Positions 1 through 9,625 of a stretch of 64,000 nucleotides of DNA are shown one piece after another. Position 1 is the first letter of the stretch. The number at the start of each line of letters is the position of its first letter. This DNA is from Nocardioides currus (lineage in GTDB: Bacteria > Actinomycetota > Actinomycetes > Propionibacteriales > Nocardioidaceae), in NCBI RefSeq assembly GCF_003057875.1, contig NZ_PYXZ01000010.1, positions 1-64,000 on the forward strand, in the 5' to 3' direction. Below the pieces are notes generated by a model that was given only the letters and a program-made list of their open reading frames with translations, was not told the origin of the DNA and did no database searches. The translations under genes were made by a program, and so were the position numbers.

Positions 1-79
1 TCTGAGCAATCGGTGCGTCACCGCGCCGAGCGACCGCAACGACATCGTCGCGGAACTCCTTGGGATGGGGAGCAGGCAT
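1..79 (-). CDS. IS3-family transposase OrfA, 5' fragment
   Basis: The reading frame runs leftward from the ATG at 79-77 and is cut by the window edge after about 26 codons. It begins MPAPHPKEFRDDVVAVARRG, which is the usual opening of the helix-turn-helix OrfA of IS3-type elements (PYPKEFRDDVV-like). An AAGGA Shine-Dalgarno stands 8 bases before the ATG. The protein would bind the element ends as part of the OrfAB transposase. Only the N-terminus is visible, so intactness cannot be judged, and I could not identify the inverted repeat that should lie to the right. It marks a mobile-element boundary beside the nitrate reductase block. Confidence 0.75.
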   Translation of the reverse strand, partial: MPAPHPKEFRDDVVAVARRGDAPIAQ

Positions 80-700
80 GGTCGACATCCTTCCAGCGGC
101 GACTCACATCGCCACAGGTCAGGCGACAACCAAACCTTCAGCAGTCCCGGAGCTCACTGGAGCAGGTCTGTCGCACTACGGTTAAGAATCGAGGCCGCGA
201 AAGCAATCGAGCGCCGTCGAGGCCTGAAATGGCAGTGCTAGGGGCGCGCGGCCCGAAGGCCGAACTGGCGTGCGTGAGCTTACGAGGGTCCAGCCGCGAA
301 GGAACCGCTGGTTAAGAGGCCTGCGCGCTCTCGGTCGTCGGCTTGTGCGGATGGTCCGAGCACTGCGCACATGTCCACAGTGCACTTCGTGTGGCAAAGG
401 GCGACTCGAGGCAGCGGGCCCGCAAAGTGCTCTGAGCGCTCCAGACAAGGCATGAGGACCATCGTTGTCGGGACTTTCGGCACTGCCTGCACAACTGTCG
501 ATCGAGAATGATCGCCTGCGTGCACAACATCGAAAATGTGAACATCGTCATCTTCGATCCCGGGAACGGCCGGGGCATCGCAAGTGCCAACTGAGAATCC
601 GGGTCCTCCCCGCGTTCGCGACCATTCCGATGTGGGAGAGTCAAGTCCTCACGTTGCCCAGGACCCCGGCAACCCACGCACGACGATGCAAGGCGGCCTG
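80..700. other. Intergenic region before narK; no convincing gene
   Basis: This 620-base stretch has lower GC and mixed codon use, and no frame in it resembles a known protein. It probably holds the end of the IS element and the narK promoter. Visible small motifs are a CGATC/GATCG dyad at 499-514 and a direct repeat AACATCG at 526-532 and 541-547 (15-bp period), followed by TTCGAT, which pairs with ATCGAA. These could be binding sites for a nitrate or oxygen regulator, but none matches a known FNR consensus (TTGAT-N4-ATCAA). Confidence 0.4.
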
Positions 701-1924
701 ATGTCTGAGGCACGAACGCCGGGTCCCAACGAGCGCAGCTCACCTGTGCTGATGCTCGCCCTGGCCACGCTCGGCTTCGCGGTCAACTTCTGGGCCTGGG
801 CCCTGATCAGCCCGCTCGGCCCGATGTTCCGCGACTCGGGTGCGCTCGGCTCGCTGAGTGAGTCGGACGTCGCGCTCCTGGTGGCTGTGCCGGTGCTCGT
901 CGGCTCTCTCGGTCGCATCGTCGTCGGCGCCCTGACCGACCGCTACGGCGGCCGGATCATGTTCCCGGTCATCTCCGCCGTGACGATCCTGCCGGTCCTG
1001 TTCATCGCGTTCGTCGCCCTCGACTCATACGCCCTGCTGCTCGTCGGCGGGTTCTTCCTCGGGGTCGGCGGCACCGTGTTCGCGGTCGGCGTCCCGTTCG
1101 TCAATGCCTGGTTCCCGCCGGAACGCCGTGGCCTGGCCATCGGTGTCTTCGGTGCCGGCATGGGGGGTACGGCGATCAGCGCCCTCACCACCGTCAAGCT
1201 CTTCACCAACCAGGGCGAGAAGGCACCGTTCCTCATCACCGCAGTCGTGCTCGCGGTGTACGCCGCCGTCGCCTGGCTCCTGCTTCGCGACGCACCAGGT
1301 CGAGTGGTGCCCACGACCAGTCTTGCGAGCCGGCTCAACGCGAACGCCCGGCTGCCGATCACCTGGCAGGCCTGCATCCTGTACGCCGTCGCGTTCGGTG
1401 GCTATGTCGCGTTCTCGGTCTACCTGCCGGCGTACCTCAAGACCGCTCACGGTCTGACGGCTGCCGACGCGGCGAACCGGATGGCCGGCTTCGTGCTGGT
1501 CGCAGTGATCATGCGCCCGGTCGGTGGTTGGCTCTCCGACAAGTTCGGGGCAATCGCCGTCCTGGCCACGTCGTATGCCGTGGTGATCGTCGGCGCCGCA
1601 ATCTCGGCGGGCACCCCTCCGCTCGACGGTGTCGGCACCGTTGCGTTCCTGGCCATGGCGGCGGCTCTCGGGGCCGGTAGCGGCGCGACGTTCGCCCTCA
1701 TCGCCAAGGTCACCGACCCCAGCCGGGTCGGCGGCGTGACCGGACTCGTCGGCGCCGCAGGTGGCCTGGGCGGCTTCCTGCCGCCGCTGATCATGGGTTT
1801 CGTCTACGGCCGCACCGAGTCCTACGCGATCGGTCTGTGGATGCTCTCGATCACCGCCGCCCTCACGCTCGCGCTCACCCTGACCATCGTCCGACGCACC
1901 GCCCAAGGACAGGACATGCATTGA
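701..1924 (+). CDS. narK: NarK-type nitrate/nitrite MFS transporter
   Basis: The 407-residue membrane protein has 12 predicted segments. It shows the NarK-like start LGFAVNFWAWALISPLGP, the MFS loop GALTDRYGGR and a second conserved GGWLSDKFG loop. NarK proteins import nitrate and/or exchange it for nitrite across the cytoplasmic membrane. I chose the ATG at 701 because AAGGCGG lies 4 bases upstream and the hydrophobic core follows soon after; an in-frame start at 584 would add a low-complexity tail unlike the family. It is first in the narKGHJI cluster: its stop (1922-1924) overlaps a possible TTG start for narG, and narG's ATG follows 26 bases later. Confidence 0.93.
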   Translation: MSEARTPGPNERSSPVLMLALATLGFAVNFWAWALISPLGPMFRDSGALGSLSESDVALLVAVPVLVGSLGRIVVGALTDRYGGRIMFPVISAVTILPVLFIAFVALDSYALLLVGGFFLGVGGTVFAVGVPFVNAWFPPERRGLAIGVFGAGMGGTAISALTTVKLFTNQGEKAPFLITAVVLAVYAAVAWLLLRDAPGRVVPTTSLASRLNANARLPITWQACILYAVAFGGYVAFSVYLPAYLKTAHGLTAADAANRMAGFVLVAVIMRPVGGWLSDKFGAIAVLATSYAVVIVGAAISAGTPPLDGVGTVAFLAMAAALGAGSGATFALIAKVTDPSRVGGVTGLVGAAGGLGGFLPPLIMGFVYGRTESYAIGLWMLSITAALTLALTLTIVRRTAQGQDMH

Positions 1925-1950
1925 GCAGCACGAACGAGAAGGACATCGGC

Positions 1951-4900
1951 ATGGACGGCCCCCTCGCGGACGCACTCGTGCGCAGCCGGCGGTTCTTCAC
2001 CAAGGGCACGATCTCGGATGACCTCCGAACCTTGTCGAAAGTGGGTGGCCGCGAGGCCGACGACTTCTACCGCGACCGATGGAGCCACGACAAGGTCGTC
2101 CGCTCCACGCACGGCGTCAACTGCACCGGCTCGTGCTCGTGGAAGGTGTACGTCAAGGACGGGATCATCACCTGGGAGACCCAGCAGACCGACTACCCCT
2201 CGGTCGGCCCGGACTCCCCGGAGTACGAGCCCCGTGGCTGCCCCCGCGGCGCTGCGTTCTCCTGGTACACCTACTCGCCGACCCGGGTCCGTTACCCCTA
2301 TGTCCGCGGCGTCCTGCTCCAGATGTTCCGCGAGGCAAAGGCCCAGCACGACGGTGACTCCGTCCGCGCCTGGGAGCACATCGTCGAGAACCCGCAGCGC
2401 GCGAAGGCCTACAAGTCCGCCCGCGGCAAGGGCGGCCTGGTCCGCGCCACCTGGGAGGAGGCAAGCGAGATCGTCGCGGCTGCCCACGTGCACACGATCA
2501 AGAAGTACGGCCCTGACAGGGTCGCCGGCTTCTCGCCGATCCCGGCGATGTCGATGGTCTCGCACGCGTCGGGTGCGCGCTTCGTGAACCTCATCGGCGG
2601 CTCGATGCTGAGCTTCTACGACTGGTACGCCGATCTGCCGGTCGCTTCCCCGCAGGTGTTCGGCGACCAGACCGACGTCCCCGAGTCGGGTGACTGGTGG
2701 AACGCGGGCTATCTGATCATGTGGGGCTCCAACCTGCCGGTGACCCGCACGCCCGATGCGCACTGGATGACCGAGGCCCGCTACCGCGGCCAGAAGGTGA
2801 TCGCCGTCGCGCCCGACTACGCCGACAACGTGAAGTTCGCCGACGAGTGGCTCCCCGCCCGGCCCGGCACCGACGCCGCGCTGGCGATGGCGATGGGTCA
2901 CGTCGTGCTCAAGGAGTTCTTCGTCGACCGGGACACGCCCTACTTCACGCAGTACGTGAAGGCCTACACCGACCTGCCCTACCTGGTGAAGCTCGACGAC
3001 GCTGCCGACGGCGAGTTCACGGCCGGCAAGTTCCTCACCGCCTCCGACCTCGCGTCCACCGACGAGGCCGAGGAGAACGCCGCCTTCAAGACCGTCCTCA
3101 TCGACGCCGGCACCGGGGAGCCCGTCGTGCCCAACGGCTCGCTCGGTCACCGGTACGGCGACGCCGGGATCGGGAAGTGGAACCTCGAGCTCGGCGACGT
3201 CGACCCGCAGCTTTCCCTGCTCGACGGTGCGGAGGAGACCGTGCTCGTCCGCTTCCCACGCTTCGACACCCCAGACGGCGCGGCTGCCGACCTCCCGCGT
3301 GGGGTGCCCGTCCGCCGTATCGACGGCCACCTCGTCACCACGGTTTTCGACCTGCTGCTCGCGCAGTACGGCGTCGGCCGCGACGGACTGCCCGGCGAGT
3401 GGGCCACTGGCTATGACGATGCGGAGTCGCCGTACACACCTGCGTGGCAGGAAGGCATCACCGGCGTCCCGGCCTCGACCGCGGCGCGGGTCGGCCGGGA
3501 GTTCGCCGCCAACGCAGAGGAGTCCAAGGGCCGCTCGATGATCGTGATGGGAGCCGGCACCAACCACTGGTTCCACTCCGACACGATCTACCGCGCCTTC
3601 CTCACCCTGACCAACCTCACCGGCTGCCAGGGCGTCAACGGCGGCGGCTGGGCGCACTACGTCGGCCAGGAGAAGGTCCGCCCGATCACGGGCTACACGC
3701 AGATTGCGAACGCGCTCGACTGGAACCGGCCGCCGCGCAACATGATCCAGACCGCCTACTGGTACCTCCACACCAACCAGTTCCGCTACGACCAGTTCGG
3801 CGCCGACACCCTGTCCGCCACCACCGGCAGCGGCCAGCTGGCCGGCAAGTCCACCGCCGACGTGATCGCGCAGAGCGCACGGATGGGCTGGATGCCGTCC
3901 TACCCGACCTTCGACCGCAACCCGCTCGACCTCAGCGACGACGCCGCCGCAGCGGGCAAGCCCGTCGGTGAGTACGTCGTCGAGCAGCTCAAGTCCGGCG
4001 AGCTCGACTTCGCCGGGGAGGACCCGGACGCGCCGCAGAACTACCCGCGCATCCTGTCGATCTGGCGGGCCAACCTGCTCGGCTCGTCGGGCAAGGGCAA
4101 TGAGTACTTCCTCAAGCACCTGCTCGGCACCGACTCGTCGGTGCGGGCGACCGAGACGCCGGAGCACCAGCGTCCGGTCGACGTGACGTGGCGAGACGAG
4201 GCGCCCGAAGGGAAGCTCGACCTGCTGATGACGATCGACTTCCGGCAGACCAGCACCACGATCTTCTCCGACGTCGTCCTGCCGGCGGCGACCTGGTACG
4301 AGAAGCACGACCTCAACACCACCGACATGCACCCGTTCGTGCACTCCTTCAACCCGGCGATCGCGCCGCCGTGGCAGACCCGCACCGACTGGGACGCGTG
4401 GCAGACGATCGCCGAGAAGTTCAGCGAGCTCGCTGCCACTCACCTGGGCGTGCGCAAGGACGTCGTCGCCGTACCCCTCACACACGACACCCCCGACGCG
4501 ATGGCCAACCCGCACGGCGTCGTCCGCGACTGGAAGAAGGGCGAGTGCGAGCCGATCCCGGGCGTCACGATGCCCAAGCTGGTCGAGGTCGAGCGCGACT
4601 ACGGCGCGGTCGCCGACAAGATGAACGCGCTCGGGCCGCTCGTCGACACCCTCGGCGCGACCACCAAGGGCGTCACCTTCGAGCTGAGCAAGCAGGTCGA
4701 CTACCTACGAGCGAAGAACGGCGCCGTCCGCGGTGGTGTCGCCGACGGCAGGCCGTCACTGAAGAAGGACGTCAACGTCTGCGAGGCGATCCTGGCGATG
4801 TCCGGTACCACCAACGGGCACCTAGCCACCCAGGGCTTCAAGACCCTCGAGAAGCGGACCGGTGTGCGGCTCGCCGACCTCGCCGAGGAGCACGAGGGCA

Positions 4901-5646
4901 AGCAGATCACCTTCGCGGACACGCAGGGCCCGCCCGTGCCGGTGATCACCTCACCCGAGTGGTCGGGCTCCGAGACCGGTGGTCGGCGCTACTCGCCGTT
5001 CACCATCAACGTGGAGCGCAAGAAGCCCTGGCACACGCTGACCGGGCGGATGCACTTCTACCTCGACCACGACTGGATGACCGAGCTGGGCGAGGGCCTA
5101 CCGGTCTACCGGCCACCGCTCAACATGGCTGCCCTGTTCGCAGAGCCCGTCCTTGGCAACGTCTCCGACGGCTCGAACGGGCAGGTCGAGGGGTTGACCG
5201 TGCGCTACCTGACTCCGCACAACAAGTGGTCCATCCACTCCGAATACCAGGACAACCTGTTCATGCTCTCGCTGTCGCGCGGCGGCCAGAACATCTGGAT
5301 GAGCGACCGCGACGCCGTCAAGGTCGGCATCAAGGACAACGACTGGATCGAGGCGGTCAACCGCAACGGTGTCGTCGTGGCCCGGGCGATCGTCTCGCAC
5401 CGGATGCCGGAAGGAACGGTGTACATGTACCACGCCCAGGACCGGCTCATCGACGTCCCGCTCGCAGAGACATCGGGAAAGCGCGGCGGCATCCACAACT
5501 CGCTGACACGCCTGCTGGTCAAGCCCTCCCACCTCATCGGCGGGTACGCCCAGCTGACGTTCGCCTTCAACTATCTCGGCCCTACCGGCAACCAACGTGA
5601 CGAGGTCACCATCATCCGCAAGAGAAGCCAGGACGTGACCTACTGA
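1951..5646 (+). CDS. narG: Respiratory nitrate reductase alpha subunit NarG
   Basis: The 1231-residue catalytic subunit reduces nitrate to nitrite at a Mo-bis-MGD centre, facing the cytoplasm and fed electrons by NarH. His54, Cys58, Cys62 and Cys97 form the His/3-Cys FS0 cluster motif. Asp224 in SFYDWYADLP is the expected molybdenum ligand (Asp222 in E. coli). Length matches the family. ATG 1951 has GAGAAGGA 7 bases upstream; an alternative TTG at 1921 overlaps the narK stop. The stop overlaps the narH start by one base (TGATG), which implies translational coupling. No Tat signal is visible beyond the usual NarG remnant. Confidence 0.97.
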   Translation: MDGPLADALVRSRRFFTKGTISDDLRTLSKVGGREADDFYRDRWSHDKVVRSTHGVNCTGSCSWKVYVKDGIITWETQQTDYPSVGPDSPEYEPRGCPRGAAFSWYTYSPTRVRYPYVRGVLLQMFREAKAQHDGDSVRAWEHIVENPQRAKAYKSARGKGGLVRATWEEASEIVAAAHVHTIKKYGPDRVAGFSPIPAMSMVSHASGARFVNLIGGSMLSFYDWYADLPVASPQVFGDQTDVPESGDWWNAGYLIMWGSNLPVTRTPDAHWMTEARYRGQKVIAVAPDYADNVKFADEWLPARPGTDAALAMAMGHVVLKEFFVDRDTPYFTQYVKAYTDLPYLVKLDDAADGEFTAGKFLTASDLASTDEAEENAAFKTVLIDAGTGEPVVPNGSLGHRYGDAGIGKWNLELGDVDPQLSLLDGAEETVLVRFPRFDTPDGAAADLPRGVPVRRIDGHLVTTVFDLLLAQYGVGRDGLPGEWATGYDDAESPYTPAWQEGITGVPASTAARVGREFAANAEESKGRSMIVMGAGTNHWFHSDTIYRAFLTLTNLTGCQGVNGGGWAHYVGQEKVRPITGYTQIANALDWNRPPRNMIQTAYWYLHTNQFRYDQFGADTLSATTGSGQLAGKSTADVIAQSARMGWMPSYPTFDRNPLDLSDDAAAAGKPVGEYVVEQLKSGELDFAGEDPDAPQNYPRILSIWRANLLGSSGKGNEYFLKHLLGTDSSVRATETPEHQRPVDVTWRDEAPEGKLDLLMTIDFRQTSTTIFSDVVLPAATWYEKHDLNTTDMHPFVHSFNPAIAPPWQTRTDWDAWQTIAEKFSELAATHLGVRKDVVAVPLTHDTPDAMANPHGVVRDWKKGECEPIPGVTMPKLVEVERDYGAVADKMNALGPLVDTLGATTKGVTFELSKQVDYLRAKNGAVRGGVADGRPSLKKDVNVCEAILAMSGTTNGHLATQGFKTLEKRTGVRLADLAEEHEGKQITFADTQGPPVPVITSPEWSGSETGGRRYSPFTINVERKKPWHTLTGRMHFYLDHDWMTELGEGLPVYRPPLNMAALFAEPVLGNVSDGSNGQVEGLTVRYLTPHNKWSIHSEYQDNLFMLSLSRGGQNIWMSDRDAVKVGIKDNDWIEAVNRNGVVVARAIVSHRMPEGTVYMYHAQDRLIDVPLAETSGKRGGIHNSLTRLLVKPSHLIGGYAQLTFAFNYLGPTGNQRDEVTIIRKRSQDVTY

Positions 5647-7295
5647 TGAAGGTCATGGCGCAGATGGCAATGGTGATGAACCTCGACAAATGCATCGGGT
5701 GCCATACCTGCTCGGTCACGTGCAAGCAGGCATGGACCAACAGGTCGGGCACGGAGTACATCTGGTTCAACAACGTCGAGACCCGGCCCGGCCTCGGCTA
5801 CCCGCGGACGTACGAGGACCAGGAGAAGTGGAAGGGCGGCTGGGAGGTCAACAAGCGCGGACGCCTGAAGCTCAAGGGTGGGGGACGGCTGAAGAACCTG
5901 GCAACGATCTTCTCCAACCCCAAGCTGCCCTCGATCGGCGAGTACTACGAGCCGTGGACCTACGACTACTCCACGCTCACCGACGCACCGGCCCAGGAGC
6001 ACACCCCCGTCGCCCGTCCGAAGTCGCTGATCAGCGGCAAGAACATGAAGATCGAGTGGTCGGCCAACTGGGACGACGACCTCGGCGGCTCCACGGAGAC
6101 CGCGCACCGCGACCCGATGCTGGCGAAGATCGCCGAGAAGGTGAAGTTCGAGTTCGAGCAGACCTTCATGTTCTACCTGCCCCGGATCTGCGAGCACTGC
6201 CTCAATCCGTCGTGCGCGGCCTCGTGCCCCAGTGGCGCGATCTACAAGCGCGAGGAGGACGGCATCGTCCTGGTCGACCAGGACAAGTGCCGCGGCTGGC
6301 GCAAGTGCGTCTCGGGGTGCCCCTACAAGAAGATCTACTTCAACCACCGCACCGGCAAGGCCGAGAAGTGCACGTTCTGCTTCCCGCGCATCGAGGTCGG
6401 CCTGCCCACCGTCTGCGCCGAGACCTGCGTCGGGCGACTGCGCTACATCGGCCTGATGCTGTACGACGCCGACAAGGTGCTCGAGGCCGCCTCCACCGAG
6501 GACGACCACGGGCTCTACGAGGCCCAACGAGACGTCTTCCTCGACCCCTTCGACCCCGACGTGATGCGTGAGGCCGAGAAGGCCGGCATCGCCCGCGACT
6601 GGATCGACGCCGCGCAGCGCTCACCGATCTACGCGCTGATCAACACCTACAAGGTGGCGCTCCCGCTGCACCCGGAATACCGCACCATGCCGATGGTCTG
6701 GTACATCCCGCCGCTCTCGCCGGTCGTCGACGTGGTGCAGGAGACCGGGGAGGACGCCGAGGACAAGGGCAACCTCTTCGCCGCCATCGACGCCCTGCGG
6801 ATCCCGGTCGAGTACCTCGCCGAGCTCTTCACGGCAGGCGAGGTCGAGCCGGTGGACGCAGTGCTCAAAAAGCTGGCCGCGATGCGCTGCTACATGCGCG
6901 ACATCAACATGGGGCGCGACCCGGACGCCTCGATCCCGGCCGCAGTCGGGATGACCGAGGAGGAGATGTACGACATGTACCGCCTCCTCGCGATCGCGAA
7001 GTACGAGGACCGCTACGTCATCCCGCCCACACACGCCGAGCAGGCGCACTCCCTGGAAGAACTGTCCACGGAGTGCTCCGTCTCCGAGTACGGCGGTGGC
7101 CAGCAGGACCTCTTCGGCGAGGGGTCGGGCGTACCGACACCGATCGCGGTCGAGAACTTCCAGATGCTGCAGGACCGGCAGACCTCCGACTCGCTGGCCG
7201 GGCCGGAGAACAAGGAAGGTCGGGTGAACCTGCTCAACTGGGACGGCAAGGGCTCGCCGCCCGGCATGTTCCCGCCGAAGGGATCCGACTCGTGA
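5646..7295 (+). CDS. narH: Nitrate reductase beta subunit NarH
   Basis: The 549-residue iron-sulfur subunit relays electrons from NarI haems to NarG. Cys16, 19, 22 and 26 form the first ferredoxin motif at the same numbers as in E. coli. Further clusters are CEHCLNPSCAASCP and CRGWRKCVSGCP, where Trp replaces a Cys as expected for the [3Fe-4S] cluster, and CTFCFPR. Acidic C-terminal segments resemble other actinobacterial NarH proteins. The start overlaps the narG stop by one base and the stop overlaps narJ by four (GTGA). Confidence 0.97.
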   Translation: MKVMAQMAMVMNLDKCIGCHTCSVTCKQAWTNRSGTEYIWFNNVETRPGLGYPRTYEDQEKWKGGWEVNKRGRLKLKGGGRLKNLATIFSNPKLPSIGEYYEPWTYDYSTLTDAPAQEHTPVARPKSLISGKNMKIEWSANWDDDLGGSTETAHRDPMLAKIAEKVKFEFEQTFMFYLPRICEHCLNPSCAASCPSGAIYKREEDGIVLVDQDKCRGWRKCVSGCPYKKIYFNHRTGKAEKCTFCFPRIEVGLPTVCAETCVGRLRYIGLMLYDADKVLEAASTEDDHGLYEAQRDVFLDPFDPDVMREAEKAGIARDWIDAAQRSPIYALINTYKVALPLHPEYRTMPMVWYIPPLSPVVDVVQETGEDAEDKGNLFAAIDALRIPVEYLAELFTAGEVEPVDAVLKKLAAMRCYMRDINMGRDPDASIPAAVGMTEEEMYDMYRLLAIAKYEDRYVIPPTHAEQAHSLEELSTECSVSEYGGGQQDLFGEGSGVPTPIAVENFQMLQDRQTSDSLAGPENKEGRVNLLNWDGKGSPPGMFPPKGSDS

Positions 7296-7990
7296 GCGGC
7301 CCGCGTGGGAAGTCGGCGCTGGCTCCCGAACAGCTGACCATCGTGTGGCAGTCGGTCTCGTTGCTCCTCGACTACCCCGACGAGCAGGTCCTCGGCCGAG
7401 CCGATCTGGTTCGGTCAGCCGCCACCAGACTGCCGGTCGCGGTCGGCGACTCGATCCGCACCTTCCTGGACCACCTGGAGTCGACGCCGCTGCCGGAGCT
7501 GCAGGCCGACTACGTCGAGACGTTCGACAACCGGCGGCGCTGCAACCTCTTCCTGACCTACTTCGCCCACGGCGACACCCGCAAGCGGGGGATGGCGCTG
7601 CTGCGCTTCAAGCAGACCTACCTCCGCGCGGGGTTCGAGCTGGACGACGCGGAGCTGCCCGATCACCTGTGCGTCGTGCTCGAGTTCGCGGCCACGATCG
7701 ACCGCGACCTCGGCCGCGACCTGATGCTCGACCACCGCGCCGGGCTCGAGCTGCTGCGGCTCTCGCTCCGCGACATGCACTCGCCCTGGGCGAGCCTGAT
7801 CGACGCCGTCACCGCGACCCTGCCGCCATTGCGCGGTGAGGAGCGCGACGCCGTGCGGCGCCTGGCAGCCGAAGGACCACCCGAGGAGGAAGTGGGACTG
7901 GCGCCCTTCGCCGCGCCGCAGTTCAGCCCCGGTTCGGCGACCGAGAAGACCCTCCTGCCCATGCCGTCGTTCCCAGGAGTCCGTTCATGA
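7292..7990 (+). CDS. narJ: Nitrate reductase molybdenum cofactor assembly chaperone NarJ
   Basis: The 232-residue helical chaperone binds apo-NarG and times cofactor insertion; it is not part of the final enzyme. Family features are the opening WQSVSLLLDYPDEQ and the central ADYVETFDNRRRCNLFLTYF with ARGDTRKRG-like HGDTRKRGMAL. The GTG start at 7292 is set by the GTGA overlap with narH, because the frame continues further upstream only as narH shadow. The ATGA overlap with narI at the 3' end keeps the operon coupled. Confidence 0.94.
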   Translation: MSGPRGKSALAPEQLTIVWQSVSLLLDYPDEQVLGRADLVRSAATRLPVAVGDSIRTFLDHLESTPLPELQADYVETFDNRRRCNLFLTYFAHGDTRKRGMALLRFKQTYLRAGFELDDAELPDHLCVVLEFAATIDRDLGRDLMLDHRAGLELLRLSLRDMHSPWASLIDAVTATLPPLRGEERDAVRRLAAEGPPEEEVGLAPFAAPQFSPGSATEKTLLPMPSFPGVRS

Positions 7991-8715
7991 ACGACTTCCT
8001 CTTCGTCGTCTTTCCCTACATCTGCCTGACCACGTTCGTCGTCGGGCACCTGTGGCGCTATCGCTACGACAAGTTCGGCTGGACCACCCGCTCGTCCCAG
8101 CTCTACGAGAACCGGCTGCTGCGCATCGGCAGCCCGCTGTTCCACTTCGGGATGCTCGGCGTCGTGGGAGGGCACGTCTTCGGGCTGTTGATCCCGCAGT
8201 CGTGGACCGACGCGGTGGGGATCAGCGAGCACGCCTACCACGTGGCTGCGGTCGGGGGCGGCCTGCTGGCCGGAATCGCAACGGTGGTCGGCCTGGCCAT
8301 CCTGGTCTATCGGCGTCGCACCGTCGGGCCGGTCTTCTCCGCGACGACCGTCATGGACAAGGTGATGTATGCCTTCCTGATCGTCGCGATCGTGCTGGGC
8401 ATGTGGAACACCGTCGCCGGCTCGATCCTCACCCTCGGCGGGGAGTACAACTACCGCGAGGGCGTCTCGGTCTGGTTCCGCTCGTTCCTGGCCTTCCAAC
8501 CCGATGCCTCGCTGATGGCCGACGCGCCCCTGGGCTTCCAGCTGCACGCGCTGGTCGCCTTCGGGCTCTTCGCGCTGTGGCCCTTCACGCGCCTCGTGCA
8601 CGTCTTCAGCGCTCCGCTGGGCTACCTGACGCGCCCCTACATCGTCTACCGCAAGCGCGACGACACCCAGCTCGGCAGCCACCGCCCCCGCCGCGGCTGG
8701 GACCGGGTCGGCTGA
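7987..8715 (+). CDS. narI: Nitrate reductase gamma subunit NarI (b-type cytochrome)
   Basis: The 242-residue membrane subunit has five predicted helices. It oxidises menaquinol and passes electrons through two b haems to NarH. His53 and His63 (FHFGMLGVVGGH) and His187 and His205 (LHALVAFGLFALWPFTRLVH) are the haem ligands; the last two have the same numbers as in E. coli. The basic C-terminus lies on the cytoplasmic side. It overlaps narJ (ATGA) and is followed one base after its stop by the hemerythrin gene. Confidence 0.96.
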   Translation: MNDFLFVVFPYICLTTFVVGHLWRYRYDKFGWTTRSSQLYENRLLRIGSPLFHFGMLGVVGGHVFGLLIPQSWTDAVGISEHAYHVAAVGGGLLAGIATVVGLAILVYRRRTVGPVFSATTVMDKVMYAFLIVAIVLGMWNTVAGSILTLGGEYNYREGVSVWFRSFLAFQPDASLMADAPLGFQLHALVAFGLFALWPFTRLVHVFSAPLGYLTRPYIVYRKRDDTQLGSHRPRRGWDRVG

Positions 8716-8716
8716 C

Positions 8717-9199
8717 GTGTGCGAGTACTGCGGATGCCGCGGCGTCCCGCCGATCGCCGAGCTGATGGACGAGCACATGGCCCTCATTGGCCAGGCCCAC
8801 TTCGTCCGGCAGGCGCTGGGCACCGGCGATCACGCGGCGGCGATGGCGCTGCTCAGCGGGCTCATCGCCCACCTCGAGCGGCACGTGCAGCGGGAGGAGG
8901 CCGGCATCTTCACGGCGTTGCGCACGTCGGGAGAGTTCCTCGACGAGGTCGACGCGCTGGAGGGCGAGCACCGAGACCTTGCCGCAGCGGTCACGGCCCT
9001 CGACCCCGACTCGTCGGACTTCGCCGCGCGGGTGACCCATCTGCTCGATGACCTCGAGATCCATGTCGAGCGCGAGGACCTCGGGATCTTCCCGGTCTCA
9101 GTCGTCACGCTGGGGGCGACGGGCTGGGCGATCGTCGACCAGGCCCACACCGCGTCGCCGAGCTTCCTGCTCGACCAGTCGACGACATCGCCCGCCTGA
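8717..9199 (+). CDS. Hemerythrin-domain protein with N-terminal CEYCGC motif
   Basis: The 160-residue cytoplasmic protein begins MCEYCGCRG and continues as a four-helix HHE domain. Likely diiron ligands are MDEHMAL, HLERHVQREE, EGEHRDL and HVEREDLGIF, which give the H...HxxxE...H...HxxxE pattern. Hemerythrin domains bind O2 or NO, or protect iron-sulfur proteins. Directly behind narI, a role in handling NO made from nitrite is plausible but inferred. The GTG start lies one base after the narI stop, so it probably belongs to the nar transcript. The Cys-rich head may bind metal or zinc. Confidence 0.85.
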   Translation: MCEYCGCRGVPPIAELMDEHMALIGQAHFVRQALGTGDHAAAMALLSGLIAHLERHVQREEAGIFTALRTSGEFLDEVDALEGEHRDLAAAVTALDPDSSDFAARVTHLLDDLEIHVEREDLGIFPVSVVTLGATGWAIVDQAHTASPSFLLDQSTTSPA

Positions 9200-9243
9200 C
9201 GCAGCTCAGGACTCGCCGTTCCGCCTCACAAACAGGAGAAGCC

Positions 9244-9576
9244 ATGCAGAAGGAATCACTGACGGCCCTGGTCCGCCATCACCTCGAGACAGCGGCCACC
9301 GCGTCGAGCGGTCGCAGCGCCCACACGATCTACGGCGGGCACGAGCGCACCCTCCGCCAGACCCTGATCGCGCTGCGGGCCGGCTCGAACCTCGACGAAC
9401 ACGAGAGCCCGGGCGAAGCGACCCTCCAAGTCCTGCATGGCCGCGTCACGCTGGTCGCAGGCGACAACAGGTGGAACGGATCTCGCGGTGACCTCATGAC
9501 TATCCCCGACTCCCGGCACGCCCTTGAGGCAGTCGAGGACTCGGTGGTCCTCCTGACGGTAGCCATGCGGAGCTGA
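9244..9576 (+). CDS. Small cupin-domain protein
   Basis: The 110-residue single-domain cupin shows DEHESPGEATLQVLHGRV as the first cupin motif and GDLMTIPDSRHALEAVEDS as the second, so a metal site with His and Glu is likely. An AGGAGA Shine-Dalgarno is placed 5 bases before the ATG. Small cupins of this kind are often sensors or detoxifying enzymes, but the substrate is not evident. It is 44 bases after the hemerythrin gene, so it may be co-transcribed with the nar operon. Confidence 0.8.
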   Translation: MQKESLTALVRHHLETAATASSGRSAHTIYGGHERTLRQTLIALRAGSNLDEHESPGEATLQVLHGRVTLVAGDNRWNGSRGDLMTIPDSRHALEAVEDSVVLLTVAMRS

Positions 9577-9625
9577 CGCGAAGAGCCCAGTCACCACCAC
9601 AACCTCAAGAACGGAGCGAAGTCAC

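Noticed and set aside
499..514. Possible FNR box before narK
   Set aside because: CGATC-N6-GATCG does not match TTGAT-N4-ATCAA in sequence or spacing, so I only list it as a dyad.
584..700. Upstream start for narK at 584
   Set aside because: The added 39 residues are polar and unlike any NarK N-terminus; ATG 701 has a Shine-Dalgarno.
13..743. Several 60-140 codon frames in the first 750 bases
   Set aside because: They overlap in all frames, none resembles a protein family, and codon use lacks the third-position GC bias of real genes here.
1822..4515. Long open frame (897 codons) on the minus strand inside narG
   Set aside because: It is antisense to a clear narG with the correct motifs; its composition is Arg/Gly/Val-rich, as expected from third-position GC in the opposite strand.
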